Source of the DNA: Campylobacteraceae bacterium
GTDB taxonomy: Bacteria; Campylobacterota; Campylobacteria; Campylobacterales; Campylobacteraceae
Length of the DNA: 60,516 nt
NCBI GenBank assembly: GCA_012519705.1
Contig: JAAYPR010000005.1
Location: forward strand, 1 to 60,516
Reading direction: 5' to 3'
This document shows, piece after piece, positions 38,714 to 48,111 of this stretch; the stretch's first letter is position 1; each line of letters opens with the position of its first letter. The translations under genes and the position numbers were made by a program. The notes beneath the pieces are model-generated. The model was not told the origin of the DNA. It saw nothing but the letters and a program-made list of their open reading frames with translations, and made no database searches.

Positions 38714-39829
38714 ATGTATGAAGCTTTACAAATTTATTGGTGGTGTTTGATATCTTTAATAGGTGGGCTTTTTGTATTTATGATGTTTGTTCAAGGTGGG
38801 CAGACTCTATTTAAAAGCGTATCAGACAACGAAGTTCACAAGGATATGATACTTAGTGCTGTTGGTAAAAAATGGGAACTAACTTTTACAGCTTTAGTTC
38901 TTTTTGGAGGTGCCTGTTTTGCGGCGTTTCCACTCTTTTATGCAACTAGTTTTGGTGGGGCATACTGGGTTTGGATGGCAATTCTTTTTTGCTTTATCAT
39001 CCAAGCGGTCTCTTATGAGTATAGAAAAAAAGAGGCAAATTTCTTAGGTCAAGGAACATATGAGCTGTTTTTAATGATAAACGGCTCACTTGGAGTTATC
39101 CTTATCGGTATCGCGGTTGCGACGTTTTTTAGCGGAAGTGAGTTTACTTTGGATAGCAATAACTTCGTTAAATGGGATAACCCTCTAAGAGGCTTAGAAG
39201 CTTTAAAAAACCCATATAACTATCTACTTGGATTTACTCTGTTTTTCCAAGCAAGAGTTGGCGGGGCACTTTATCTGATGAACAACATTAATGATGCAAA
39301 ACTAAGAGCAAATTTAAAAACAAATCTTAAAAAAGACGCCCTACTTTTAGTGGTGTTTTTAGTTGCATTTTTAGTTTGGACTCTTTTAAGGGATGGATAT
39401 AGTGTAGATGCAAACGGCGTTGTAAGTATGGTTAGTTATAAATATGCTCTGAATTTATTAGAGATGCCACTTGTTGCAGGTATGCTTTTAGTTGGTCTTG
39501 TTTTAGCTCTTTTTGGGATGTATAAAGGGGTGTTTACAGATAGCGTGCAAGGAATTTGGAGTTACGGAGTTGGTGTAACACTGCTTGTAATGAGTGTGTT
39601 TTTACTAGTTGGATTAAACGGAACAGCATTTTACCCATCATATACAGACCTACAAAGCTCGCTAACTATCTATAACGCAAGTTCTAGCTTTTACACTCTA
39701 AAAGTTATGGCGGTAGTATCTCTTTGGGCACCGGTTGTGCTTGGGTATATAGCTTATGTTTGGAAGTTAATGGATAAGAAAAAAATGACTCCAGAAGAGC
39801 TTAAAAAAGAAGAAGGATTATACGAATGA
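38714..39829 (+). CDS. cydB: Cytochrome bd quinol oxidase subunit II
   Basis: The second core subunit of the bd oxidase, 371 residues, with eight to nine membrane helices. The start IYWWCLISLIGGLFVFMMFVQGGQT and the stretch FTLFFQARVGGALYLMNN match the family. The gene begins 1 base after cydA stops and overlaps the next small gene by 4 bases. Confidence 0.93.
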   Translation: MYEALQIYWWCLISLIGGLFVFMMFVQGGQTLFKSVSDNEVHKDMILSAVGKKWELTFTALVLFGGACFAAFPLFYATSFGGAYWVWMAILFCFIIQAVSYEYRKKEANFLGQGTYELFLMINGSLGVILIGIAVATFFSGSEFTLDSNNFVKWDNPLRGLEALKNPYNYLLGFTLFFQARVGGALYLMNNINDAKLRANLKTNLKKDALLLVVFLVAFLVWTLLRDGYSVDANGVVSMVSYKYALNLLEMPLVAGMLLVGLVLALFGMYKGVFTDSVQGIWSYGVGVTLLVMSVFLLVGLNGTAFYPSYTDLQSSLTIYNASSSFYTLKVMAVVSLWAPVVLGYIAYVWKLMDKKKMTPEELKKEEGLYE

Positions 39830-39957
39830 TAAAGTCAATTATTTTACTAGCGACTTGGTTTTTACTGATGTATTTAGGCTGGAAATTTGTAAAACTCAAC
39901 ATTGATCAAGTTGAGAAATTTGAAAACGAATACTTTGGCTCTGCTAAAGAAGAGTAA
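39826..39957 (+). CDS. CydX-like single-helix accessory protein
   Basis: A 43-residue protein overlapping the cydB stop by 4 bases (ATGA). It has one hydrophobic helix (IILLATWFLLMYLGWKFV) and a polar acidic tail. This size, position and topology match CydX/CydH-type subunits that stabilise the bd oxidase, although the sequence itself is not clearly homologous to E. coli CydX. It is followed by a terminator. Confidence 0.75.
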   Translation: MIKSIILLATWFLLMYLGWKFVKLNIDQVEKFENEYFGSAKEE

Positions 39958-39962
39958 CTTTT

Positions 39963-39988
39963 AAAGGGGTTTAAAAGCCCCTTTTTTC
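39963..39988 (+). terminator. Terminator of the cytochrome bd operon
   Basis: The 7-bp stem AAAGGGG/CCCCTTT (39963-39969 and 39978-39984) with an 8-base loop is followed by a T run. It ends the four-gene operon. Confidence 0.8.
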
Positions 39989-40080
39989 TATCTAATTTTA
40001 TAAATTTACAAAGTAAATTTCTTATATTCTAACATCTCATTTACTATTATTGTAATATTTGCAAAAAACCATACTCTATC

Positions 40081-40308
40081 GTCATTGCGAGATTTTTGAG
40101 TAAATCGTGGCAATCCACACTCTACATCCAGTCATTGCGAGTTTGTGAAACAAACGAAACAATCTAGACTTTGAATTAGAATTTGATTAAGAGCCAAATT
40201 TAAAAGAAGTGAATTTAAAAAAGAAAACCTAAAACTAAATTTGTTAAATTTCACTCTAGCACTTTAAAAACTAGATTGCCACACTTGCTAACGCAAGCTC
40301 GCAATGAC
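40081..40308. repeat. Three more copies of the interspersed repeat
   Basis: Copies are at 40081-40116 and 40131-40168 (plus) and 40271-40308 (minus). Their centres are different hairpins: GATTT/AAATC, GTTTGT-GAA-ACAAAC and CTTGC-GTTA-GCAAG (read on the minus strand). Stem sequence changes but pairing is kept. The rest of 39990-40348 is AT-rich with no gene. A further AT-rich repeat unit (CAAATTTACTGAAAATCACT near 40330) runs into the 3' end of the next gene. Confidence 0.8.
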
Positions 40309-40348
40309 GTATGGAGAGTTTTTATAACCAAATTTACTGAAAATCACT

Positions 40349-41158
40349 CTACAATTTTCTATCTAATCTTAAAAATTTAATTAATTCTTTAAATTTTAAA
40401 AACTCATCTTTGAAATTTTGTGAGTTTATCTCATCTATAGGTTTAAATAAATTTGGCTCTAACGCGTCACTTCTACTATCAACTAAAATCAAAATTTCAT
40501 TTTTATATAGCAATATATCAGCCCTATTTTTACCAACTAAAATTTCAAGCCTCTCTAACAAAACAGGGTTTAAAATATAAAGGCTTTCTTTTAACTCATC
40601 TGAAAAAACTTCAAACTCAAGTCCAAATTTAGGGCTATCAATGGCTATTTTTTGAAGTCCATCATTTTTTATAACTCCTAAATTTGAGATAAGTGTGGTG
40701 TTTTCAAAGTTTTTGTTAAACTCAGCTTTAAAAACTCTACCTTTAAAATTAAGATGAGATAAATCAAGCCTTGCGTCACAAATTTGAAACCAAACTCCAT
40801 TTATCTCGCCACTAAACTCATCATTTGCATTAAATTTGCCAAATTTGATGTTTGATAGGTTCTTTATATGGTTTATCAAATTTGAAGCGTTTCTGCTGTA
40901 TTTAAAAGCGTTTATCCCACTATCTTTAAACAAAGTTTCATTATATAAAGCGATAAATGAGTTTGTAACGCTAAATTTAAGTCCATAAATTATAAAAAGC
41001 CAAATTCCCACTAAAAAAAGAAGTGGAACTATAAAGTTATCCGCCGTTTTTATCATCATAAAAAACCCAAATATAAAGACTAAACTCACACTTCCACCGC
41101 TTATAAATAGCTTTCTAAGTAGGCTTTTACGCTTTTTTTCTAACTCTTTTATTTCCAT
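40349..41158 (-). CDS. DUF3137 family membrane protein (stand-alone copy)
   Basis: A 269-residue protein of the same family as the three genes near 42.4-45.1 kb. It has two adjacent N-terminal membrane helices (residues about 15-60), then a soluble domain with the pattern ISNLG...DSPKFGLEFEVFSDELKESLYILNPVLLERL. Family function is unknown; members often accompany LemA proteins. It is flanked on both sides by copies of the interspersed repeat, and its last codons lie in the repeat flank. It is separated from the main cluster by the carbonic anhydrase gene. Confidence 0.78.
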   Translation of the reverse strand: MEIKELEKKRKSLLRKLFISGGSVSLVFIFGFFMMIKTADNFIVPLLFLVGIWLFIIYGLKFSVTNSFIALYNETLFKDSGINAFKYSRNASNLINHIKNLSNIKFGKFNANDEFSGEINGVWFQICDARLDLSHLNFKGRVFKAEFNKNFENTTLISNLGVIKNDGLQKIAIDSPKFGLEFEVFSDELKESLYILNPVLLERLEILVGKNRADILLYKNEILILVDSRSDALEPNLFKPIDEINSQNFKDEFLKFKELIKFLRLDRKL

Positions 41159-41293
41159 ATTTTTCCTTTTTTATTTGAAATAAATTCTATAATCAAAAAA
41201 CTAATAAACTCTTTAAAAATTTAAAGTCTAGTTGTTGAGCTATGAAATACATTAGAGTCAAATTTGCTAAAACTAAATTCTTTAAATTTAACA

Positions 41294-41413
41294 TCTAGAT
41301 TGCTTCACTACGTTCGCAATGACGAGTAGAGAGTGTTTGTAATCAAATTTACTAAAAATCACTTTAAAATTTTAAAAACCAAATTACTTCGTGCTACACA
41401 CTCGTAATGGTTA
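41294..41413. repeat. Interspersed repeat copies, one clear and one decayed
   Basis: A shortened copy (CTAGATTGCTTC...GCAATGAC, 41294-41322) and a decayed one (about 41343-41413, with AAATTACTTCGTGC...CTCGTAATGG) lie between the DUF3137 gene and the carbonic anhydrase gene. The AT-rich flank (CAAATTTACTAAAAATCACT) matches that near 40330. No gene is visible in 41159-41516. Confidence 0.7.
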
Positions 41414-41443
41414 GTAAAGAGTTAAATTGAGTCAAATTTATTT

Positions 41444-41482
41444 ATTATTAACTTTTGTTAATAATCTTTATGTAGTATAAAT
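41444..41482 (+). promoter_or_regulatory. Carbonic anhydrase promoter with an inverted repeat
   Basis: A perfect 9-bp inverted repeat (ATTATTAAC-TTTT-GTTAATAAT, 41444-41465) lies just upstream of TATAAAT (41476-41482), a good -10 element. The repeat covers the -35 position and is a likely operator; the bound regulator is unknown. Confidence 0.55.
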
Positions 41483-41516
41483 AAGCCATCTGGCAAAATT
41501 TGATAAAAGGAGAGTT

Positions 41517-42161
41517 ATGAAAAATTTAAAACATTTTTCTACAATTTTGTTAGCATCAATGCTTAGTTTTTCAGTTGCATTTGCAGAATCTAACGTAACA
41601 TCATCAAGTGCTCTACAAGAGTTAAAAGATGGAAACGCGAGATTTCTTGCAAAAAAGCCAATAAATACAGACTATGAAAAGCAAATAGCAGAGACAAAAG
41701 ATGGTCAAAAACCACATTCTGCTATTCTAACTTGTATGGACTCAAGAGTTCCGCCTGAGATAATTTTTGATCAAGGTATAGGCAATATCTTCTCTTTAAG
41801 AAATGCTGGAAATATTGAAGATCCAAACATACTAGGAAGTTTAGAGTATGCTGTTAAATTTGCAGGTTCAAAACTTATAGTAGTAATGGGGCATACTAAT
41901 TGTGGTGCTGTAACAGGAGCGGTTGAAAATGTTGAGTCAGGAAACTTATCTCAGCTTTTAGATCAAATCAAACCTTCAATCAAAGATCCATTAGATGATC
42001 CTAAAGTAGTTGATAAAACTGCTATGAACAACGTTAAAAAAACAATTAATGATATCTTAGTAACTAGCCCTACTATAAAAGAGATGGTAGATAAAGGTGA
42101 GATAGAAATTATTGGTGCTTTTTATGATTTAAGTACAGGAAAAGTTGATTTTTTTAAATAA
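41517..42161 (+). CDS. Periplasmic beta-carbonic anhydrase
   Basis: It interconverts carbon dioxide and bicarbonate with a catalytic zinc. The ligands are in LTCMDSR (Cys, Asp) and MGHTNCGAV (His, Cys), and ILGSLEYAV follows the family pattern. A signal peptide (FSTILLASMLSFSVAFA) directs it to the periplasm, unlike the cytoplasmic CanB-type enzyme. The protein is 214 residues. It stands alone, with a good AGGAG site and a clear terminator. Confidence 0.93.
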   Translation: MKNLKHFSTILLASMLSFSVAFAESNVTSSSALQELKDGNARFLAKKPINTDYEKQIAETKDGQKPHSAILTCMDSRVPPEIIFDQGIGNIFSLRNAGNIEDPNILGSLEYAVKFAGSKLIVVMGHTNCGAVTGAVENVESGNLSQLLDQIKPSIKDPLDDPKVVDKTAMNNVKKTINDILVTSPTIKEMVDKGEIEIIGAFYDLSTGKVDFFK

Positions 42162-42169
42162 ACTTTTAA

Positions 42170-42198
42170 ATCAGGGCTATAAAAAGCCCTGATAAATC
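42170..42198 (+). terminator. Terminator after carbonic anhydrase
   Basis: The 9-bp perfect stem ATCAGGGCT/AGCCCTGAT (42170-42178, 42185-42193) encloses a 6-base loop. The tail is AT-rich rather than a pure T run. Confidence 0.75.
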
Positions 42199-42362
42199 TA
42201 AAATATTAATAGTAAAATTTCTATAATGTTAAAAATTTTACTATATTTTCATGCTAAAACTACAATAATATATAAAATTACAGATGCTTTACTACTTAGT
42301 TCCTTACATTAGCAAGTAAATAACTATTTATAAATTTGACTATTTTACAAATCTTTATTTTT

Positions 42363-43331
42363 TTATCTTACTTTCGCCCATAAATTTGAATCAAGAGCTA
42401 AAACTTCTACTATCCCTAAAACCGCTTCTAGCTGGCGTTTTATTGTATGGATTGGGTTTTTTGTAACTAAGCTTTGAGTAACATCAGGTTCAAAACTATC
42501 TTTTCCTACATTGATAGAAATATAGATTTTATTACCAATAAAGCTTATATTTATAGGGCTTTTTATGATAAGTGAGAGTGAGTTTATCCTCTCCATTAAA
42601 GCTGGACTTAGGATATACATCGCATTTTGAATATCGTCTGAATAAATCTTGAATTTAGTGTTAAACAAAGGATTATCCATATTTATAACGCTTAAACCAC
42701 TCATTATTCTAGGAGTTCCATTTTGCATAACAAAGGTTTTTGATGTGATAGTTTTGTTAAAATCTGCCATAAAAAACAGCCCCTCAAAAAGCTTTACATA
42801 ATTTTTTTTATCAGAAGAGTTTTTGCTAAATTTATCCATCACATAGTCAAAAAAATCTTGCTCTTCTTCCTCTATATCATATAAAACTATATCACTAAAA
42901 CTAAATAAAACACCATTTTTATACCCTTTTATCTGGTCATTTCCTCTTTGTGTGTCAAAACTAAGAAAAAGTTCACTTCTAATCATATCAACCGCGTCCA
43001 TATGTGAGTTCATGTTATAATTAAAGCCTAGTTCTTTAAAATAATCAACTAAATAAAACTCTTTAAATTGCTTTTTAAATTTAGTACTTTTTTTAGTGAT
43101 TATAACTTTAATAGTTGCTTTATAAGTCATAAAAAAGATAAAAATAAATAGGAAAAAAAAGATAATTCTTGCTAGATATCTGTTTTCATTATAAAACCCT
43201 TCATCTCCGATATAGAGTCCTAAAATAACAGAACCAGCCACAAACAGTCCAACCCCTATAGCTTCTAATTGATATAGTTTGTAATTAGAAAAAATCTGCT
43301 TGCGAACTCTCTCTAAATCTAAAAGTGTCAA
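42363..43331 (-). CDS. DUF3137 family membrane protein, paralogue 3
   Basis: A 322-residue family member, the most diverged of the cluster. It has two close N-terminal membrane helices (about residues 22-70). The soluble part contains SELFLSFDTQRGNDQIKGYKNGV, then FKIYSDDIQNAMYILSPALMERI and KIYISINVGKDSFEPDV, matching positions in its neighbours. It is the last gene of a four-gene run starting with lemA. The function is unknown. The two helices and large cytosolic or exported domain suggest a membrane-anchored partner of LemA. Confidence 0.78.
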   Translation of the reverse strand: MTLLDLERVRKQIFSNYKLYQLEAIGVGLFVAGSVILGLYIGDEGFYNENRYLARIIFFFLFIFIFFMTYKATIKVIITKKSTKFKKQFKEFYLVDYFKELGFNYNMNSHMDAVDMIRSELFLSFDTQRGNDQIKGYKNGVLFSFSDIVLYDIEEEEQDFFDYVMDKFSKNSSDKKNYVKLFEGLFFMADFNKTITSKTFVMQNGTPRIMSGLSVINMDNPLFNTKFKIYSDDIQNAMYILSPALMERINSLSLIIKSPINISFIGNKIYISINVGKDSFEPDVTQSLVTKNPIHTIKRQLEAVLGIVEVLALDSNLWAKVR

Positions 43332-43351
43332 TTTAGCTCCTTATTAAGAGT

Positions 43352-44233
43352 TTAACCCCAAATTTTAGTGTTTAAATTTAGCTCTTCTACTAAATTTATC
43401 AAATTTGAAATTTCTCTTTTATATTTTAAAACGATGGAGTTTTCACCCAAAAGTGTTTGAAAAATATCAGGCTCAAAGCTATCTTTGTTAAACTCAATGT
43501 AGATGTAAATTTGATTATCCAAAAAGGCGATGTTTAGCGGACAGTTAAAAAGCTCTTTAGTTTTTAGAATTTGTTCCATTAAATTTGGAGTTAGGATATA
43601 GCGAGCATTTATCTGGTCGTCTGTGTAAGTTCTAAACTCATCTTCAAACTCCGAGTTATCCATATGTGCCCTACTTCCAAATTTAAAACCAAATTTGTTT
43701 GATAAAACATAAGTTTGTGAGCTAAATTTTTTGTGAAAATCTGCTATAAAAAAGATGCCTGAAAAGATGGTTTTATAACTTACGTGAGTATTTCCCTTTT
43801 CATCTACAGTTTCAACTCTTTCTTGTGAGTAGATATCACTAAATTTAATATCAACACCCTTGATTTTGCCATAAATTAGGTCATTTCCGCTGTAAGTATC
43901 TGGAAATTTGTAGATATTTGTTCTATTAAAATCACTCAAACTCATATAAAGGCTTGGCTCATAGACTAAGTTTTCATTTATGTTTTGGATGATTTTTCTA
44001 ATAACGCTGTTTTTAAACTTATAGTTAAACTCTCTTGTTAAATTTGATTTATAAACAGCGTATCCTATCAGCCCTAACAACCCAGCAAATATAATAGAAG
44101 TAGCTAAATTATAAGTCTGTGTGTAGATAATAGCAGAAATTACTAAGCTGATTAAAATAATAACAAAGATAGAACTCTTTAGCTTTTTAGCTATAACAAG
44201 TCTATCTTCTTCAAGTTTTTCTAACTCTTGCAT
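43352..44233 (-). CDS. DUF3137 family membrane protein, paralogue 2
   Basis: The protein is 293 residues from the ATG at 44233, which has AGAGGAG upstream; the frame also runs to 44263. It shares long segments with paralogue 1, for example YSGNDLI and YTDDQINARYILTPNLMEQIL, so the two are recent tandem duplicates. The first 25 residues are highly charged, followed by two membrane helices. It starts 20 bases after the end of paralogue 1. Confidence 0.8.
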   Translation of the reverse strand: MQELEKLEEDRLVIAKKLKSSIFVIILISLVISAIIYTQTYNLATSIIFAGLLGLIGYAVYKSNLTREFNYKFKNSVIRKIIQNINENLVYEPSLYMSLSDFNRTNIYKFPDTYSGNDLIYGKIKGVDIKFSDIYSQERVETVDEKGNTHVSYKTIFSGIFFIADFHKKFSSQTYVLSNKFGFKFGSRAHMDNSEFEDEFRTYTDDQINARYILTPNLMEQILKTKELFNCPLNIAFLDNQIYIYIEFNKDSFEPDIFQTLLGENSIVLKYKREISNLINLVEELNLNTKIWG

Positions 44234-44253
44234 AATTTCTCCTCTTTTAAATA

Positions 44254-45147
44254 TTATCTCCAAATTCTAGTGTTTAGGCTCAACTCTTTTACTAAACTTA
44301 TTAAAATTTCAACTTCATTTTGGTATTGTAAAATTATTGAATCCCTGCCCAGCAATGTTCGAGAGATATCTGGCTCAAAACTATCTCTATTAAACTCGAT
44401 ATAAATATAAATTTTATTATCCAAAAAAGCTATATTTATAGAACAATTAAAAAGTTTTTTTATTTTTAAAATTTGTTCCATTAATTTTGGAGTTAAAATA
44501 TATCTAGCGTTTATTTGGTCGTCTGTATAAACTTCAAATTCATTTTCAAACTCACTATTGTCCATATAAGCAAGCTCTCCCCATGTCTTGACGCCAAAAG
44601 ATGATATAACATATGTTTTGGAAGTAAAATTTTTATGAAAGTCGGCTATAAATAAAATTCCTTGAAAAATATTATAATAGTTTACTCTACGATTTCCTCT
44701 ACTGTCTACTCTTTCAACTTTTTCTTGCAAGTGAACATCACTGAATTTAATATCAACACCATCAATATTTCCTAAAATTAAATCATTTCCATTATAAATA
44801 TCTGGATACTTATAAATTTGAGGATAGTTAAATTCCGCTAAATTTATAAAATCATATGGATAATATTCTAAATTTGGATTAATTTTAGATACTATTCTAT
44901 GCATTACGTTATTTTTAAATTCCATGTTAAAGTCAGCTGTTACTTTATCTTTATACCATTCATAAATACCAAAAGATATAGTGCAAGAAATTAATGCGGA
45001 AACGAGAGTTTCTCCCCCTAAAAATTTAAAATTTAGCAACGAAAAAATTATAACAGCTATAACAATAGTTAATAGAAAAAAATTAAATAAACGACCATCT
45101 ATCTCTTTTCGATAATCTTCTAATTTTTTTAAATATCTATAAGTCAT
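44254..45147 (-). CDS. DUF3137 family membrane protein, paralogue 1
   Basis: The protein is 297 residues. It begins with a charged helix and two membrane segments (about residues 22-60), then a soluble domain with YNGNDLILGNIDGVDIKFSD and YTDDQINARYILTPKLMEQIL. Its close similarity to paralogue 2 shows a tandem duplication. It directly follows lemA with 5 bases between. Function is unknown; in other bacteria DUF3137 genes also sit with lemA. Confidence 0.8.
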   Translation of the reverse strand: MTYRYLKKLEDYRKEIDGRLFNFFLLTIVIAVIIFSLLNFKFLGGETLVSALISCTISFGIYEWYKDKVTADFNMEFKNNVMHRIVSKINPNLEYYPYDFINLAEFNYPQIYKYPDIYNGNDLILGNIDGVDIKFSDVHLQEKVERVDSRGNRRVNYYNIFQGILFIADFHKNFTSKTYVISSFGVKTWGELAYMDNSEFENEFEVYTDDQINARYILTPKLMEQILKIKKLFNCSINIAFLDNKIYIYIEFNRDSFEPDISRTLLGRDSIILQYQNEVEILISLVKELSLNTRIWR

Positions 45148-45152
45148 AGCTA

Positions 45153-45713
45153 CTATTTAAACAGTTCACTTACATTTGGAGCTTGTTTTTCACTCTCTTC
45201 TATTTGGAAAAACTCCTCTTTTTGGAAGTTAAAGAAATTTGCTATAACATTACTTGGAAACATCTCTATAGTGTTGTTATAAGTCATAACGCTTGAGTTA
45301 TAAGCTCTTCTTGATGCTGAAATTTGCTCTTCAACTTCAGTTAAAGTAGCTTGTAAATGCATAACGTTTTCATTTGCTTTTAGAGTTGGGTATGCTTCAA
45401 TAGCCACGTTTATACCACTTAAAAGCTTTGATAGTTGGTTGTTTAAACTAAAAGTTTCAGCTGTATCAGTTGACTTTATCGCCCTACTTCTTAGCTCTGT
45501 AACTTTCTCTAAAACTTCTCTTTCGTGAATCATATACTCTTTTACAGTAGCGACTAAATTTGGAATCAAATCATATCTTTTTTTAAGTTGAGTAAACACC
45601 CCTGCTCTAATGTTTTTAACTTGATTTCTCTTACCAATAAGTGAGTTATAAACCCCAACCGCCCATAAAACTATAAAAGCTACAACGCCCAAAATCAGAT
45701 AAAGACCAGTCAT
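45153..45713 (-). CDS. lemA: LemA family protein
   Basis: The protein is 186 residues with an N-terminal membrane anchor (LILGVVAFIVLWAVGVYNSLIG) and the LemA core: KNIRAGVFTQLKKRYDLIPNLVATVKEYM, VTELRSRA and AYNSSVMTYNNTIEMFPSNVIANFFNF. LemA proteins form long helical membrane-bound assemblies whose role is unclear. It is the first gene of a run with three DUF3137 genes, suggesting a shared complex. Confidence 0.92.
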   Translation of the reverse strand: MTGLYLILGVVAFIVLWAVGVYNSLIGKRNQVKNIRAGVFTQLKKRYDLIPNLVATVKEYMIHEREVLEKVTELRSRAIKSTDTAETFSLNNQLSKLLSGINVAIEAYPTLKANENVMHLQATLTEVEEQISASRRAYNSSVMTYNNTIEMFPSNVIANFFNFQKEEFFQIEESEKQAPNVSELFK

Positions 45714-45802
45714 TTTATTTCCTTTAAGTAAAATTATGACATTTTACAAAAATTTCACTTGATATAACTTAAAAGAGTGTTTTGTATAAATTTGAAAGTT
45801 TA

Positions 45803-45826
45803 AAAGCCCCGTTAAAACAGGGCTTT
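45803..45826 (-). terminator. Terminator after typA
   Basis: The 7-bp stem AAAGCCC/GGGCTTT (45803-45809 and 45820-45826) has a 10-base loop. On the minus strand it lies just past the typA stop and is followed by a short T run. It separates typA from the lemA promoter region. Confidence 0.65.
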
Positions 45827-45835
45827 AAGGGAGTT

Positions 45836-47641
45836 CTATTCGCCTTTTTTGGCCATTCTTCTTCTAACAGTCGGGTCTAAGTATCTCTTTCTAACTCTAA
45901 TGTTTTTAGGTGTTACTTCCACAAGTTCGTCTTCTTCTATCCACTCTAACGCTCTTTCAAGTGTAAGTCTTCTAGGTGGAACAAGCTTTATAGCATCATC
46001 ACTTCCACTTGCTCTAATGTTAGTTAAGTTTTTACCCTTTATAGGATTTACATCAAGGTCATTTGGACGGCTATGTTCGCCGATTATCATCCCAATATAA
46101 ACTTTAGTTTGAGGGTCGATAAAAAGATCTCCTCTTTCTTGTAAGTTCCACAAACTATAAGCTAGTGCTGTTCCATCTTCCATACTAACTAGTGCACCAT
46201 TCATTCTTTTCTCAACTGCACCACTAAATGGACGAAATTCTATAAAGCTATGGTTCATCACACCCTCACCTCTAGTATCAGTCATAAACTGACTTCTAAA
46301 GCCGATTAACCCACGGGCTGGAATTTCAAACTCAAGTCTTGTTTGTCCATCGCCTGTTGGGTTCATTATAGTCATCTCTGCTCTTTTTCTACCAAGTTTT
46401 TCTATGATAGTTCCAGTACAGTCATCAGGTGAGTCTATAACAAGATGCTCAAACGGCTCACATTTTACCCCATCAATATCTTTTATGATAACTTCAGGTC
46501 TGCCTAGACAGAACTCAAAGCCTTCTCTTCTCATATTTTCAGCCAATATGGTGATTTGAAGCTCACCTCTACCACTTACTTTAAACTTACCTTCGCCTAA
46601 GTTCTCATACTTCATAGCGATATTTGTCTGCATTTCTGACTGAAGTCTCTCTTCGATTTTATTTGAAGTTACACTTTTTCCCTCAGTTCCAGCTAACGGA
46701 CTGTCATTTACACTAAATATAACACTTAAAGTTGGCTCTTCTATATGAAGTGCTTCAAGTGGCATAGGGTTAGTTGGATCAACAACACTATCACCAACAT
46801 CTAAAGCATCAAACCCAGCAATCGCTACGATATCCCCACACTCTGCCTCATCTATATCCATCCTATCAAGACCTAAAAAGCCAATAAGTTTTGAAATTCT
46901 ACCAGTTTCCTTTGTACCATCAGCTTTTGCAAGCATAACGCTTTGATTTTTTTTAATTTTTCCGTTAAATATTCTTGCAATTCCAATTTTACCAACATAG
47001 TTATCATAATCAAGCGTAAAAACTTGAAGTTGTAAAGGGTTTTCAACACTTCCACTCGGTGCTGGAACGTGAGATAAAATGGTATCAAAAAGTGGATCCA
47101 TATTCACATTTTCATCTTCTAAACTAAGTTTTGCATATCCATTTCTAGCAGCTGCATAAACTACTGGGAACTCTAACTGCTCTTCATTTGCATCTAAAGC
47201 CACAAAAAGGTCAAAAATTTCATCTATAACTTTATCAGGCGTAGCGGCAGGTTTATCTATCTTATTTACTACTACGATTGGTTTTAGTCCAAAAGAAAGA
47301 GCCTTTTTAACAACAAATTTAGTTTGAGGCATAACTCCTTCTTGAGCGTCCACTAAAAGTAAAACGCCGTCCACCATCTTTAAAACACGCTCAACCTCCC
47401 CGCCAAAATCCGCGTGACCTGGGGTGTCGATGATATTTATCTTAGTACCTTTGTATTTTATCGCTGTGTTTTTACTAAGAATGGTAATCCCACGCTCTTT
47501 TTCTATATCATCACTATCCATAACCCTATCATCTATAACTTTGTGTTCATCAAAAGTACCTGACTGCTTTAAAAGCTGGTCTACCATAGTAGTTTTACCG
47601 TGATCTACGTGTGCAATAACTGCTATATTTCTAATATTCAA
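45836..47641 (-). CDS. typA: Ribosome-associated GTPase TypA/BipA
   Basis: A translational GTPase related to EF-G that helps large-subunit assembly, especially in the cold or under stress. G1 is AHVDHGKTT (residues 10-18), with the conserved RGITIL switch, DTPGHADF and NKID. The C-terminal EF-G-like domains end with KKGE. The length of 601 residues is standard. Confidence 0.96.
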   Translation of the reverse strand: MNIRNIAVIAHVDHGKTTMVDQLLKQSGTFDEHKVIDDRVMDSDDIEKERGITILSKNTAIKYKGTKINIIDTPGHADFGGEVERVLKMVDGVLLLVDAQEGVMPQTKFVVKKALSFGLKPIVVVNKIDKPAATPDKVIDEIFDLFVALDANEEQLEFPVVYAAARNGYAKLSLEDENVNMDPLFDTILSHVPAPSGSVENPLQLQVFTLDYDNYVGKIGIARIFNGKIKKNQSVMLAKADGTKETGRISKLIGFLGLDRMDIDEAECGDIVAIAGFDALDVGDSVVDPTNPMPLEALHIEEPTLSVIFSVNDSPLAGTEGKSVTSNKIEERLQSEMQTNIAMKYENLGEGKFKVSGRGELQITILAENMRREGFEFCLGRPEVIIKDIDGVKCEPFEHLVIDSPDDCTGTIIEKLGRKRAEMTIMNPTGDGQTRLEFEIPARGLIGFRSQFMTDTRGEGVMNHSFIEFRPFSGAVEKRMNGALVSMEDGTALAYSLWNLQERGDLFIDPQTKVYIGMIIGEHSRPNDLDVNPIKGKNLTNIRASGSDDAIKLVPPRRLTLERALEWIEEDELVEVTPKNIRVRKRYLDPTVRRRMAKKGE

Positions 47642-47662
47642 ATCTTTTCTCCATTTTAAATT

Positions 47663-48067
47663 TCATTCTTTAACTAGTTTATAACCTTGAGCGATAAGTT
47701 TTGTTATACCGCCACCTAAAAATATGACATTTTCATACCCATTTTTACTTAAATAAATAGCCGCTTTTAAGCTTCTATTTGTCGTTCTACAGTAGAGATA
47801 AACAGGTTTTTCTCTATCTATGCCAAAACTTTCAAGCTCTTTTAAAAACTCTACTCTTATAGTTTTTTTATCTGGCTTTGTAAAAGAAGCTTTATAAGCA
47901 CCTCTTATAACCCCTACCATCTCCCACTCATTTTTAAGTCTAATGTCGATAATCTGAGCTTTTTCATCAACTAGCTTTTTAATAAGTTCTGGATTTATCT
48001 CAACTCTTTTGATATCTAAAAAAAGAGGTATTATATAACTAAAAAGGTTTGTAACTAAATTCTTCAT
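47663..48067 (-). CDS. Rhodanese-like protein
   Basis: A 134-residue single-domain rhodanese. The active-site loop is YCRTTNRSLKAA, with the sulfur-carrying cysteine. The WEMVGVIRGAYKASF segment matches the HIxGAxxxP region. The first 20 residues are hydrophobic and could anchor it. It would carry sulfane sulfur; the acceptor is not evident. It follows 22 bases upstream of typA on the same strand. Confidence 0.85.
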   Translation of the reverse strand: MKNLVTNLFSYIIPLFLDIKRVEINPELIKKLVDEKAQIIDIRLKNEWEMVGVIRGAYKASFTKPDKKTIRVEFLKELESFGIDREKPVYLYCRTTNRSLKAAIYLSKNGYENVIFLGGGITKLIAQGYKLVKE

Positions 48068-48111
48068 AATCTTTTATTTTTAAAGCCTATCTATTTTAGT
48101 ATTTTTTAGTT

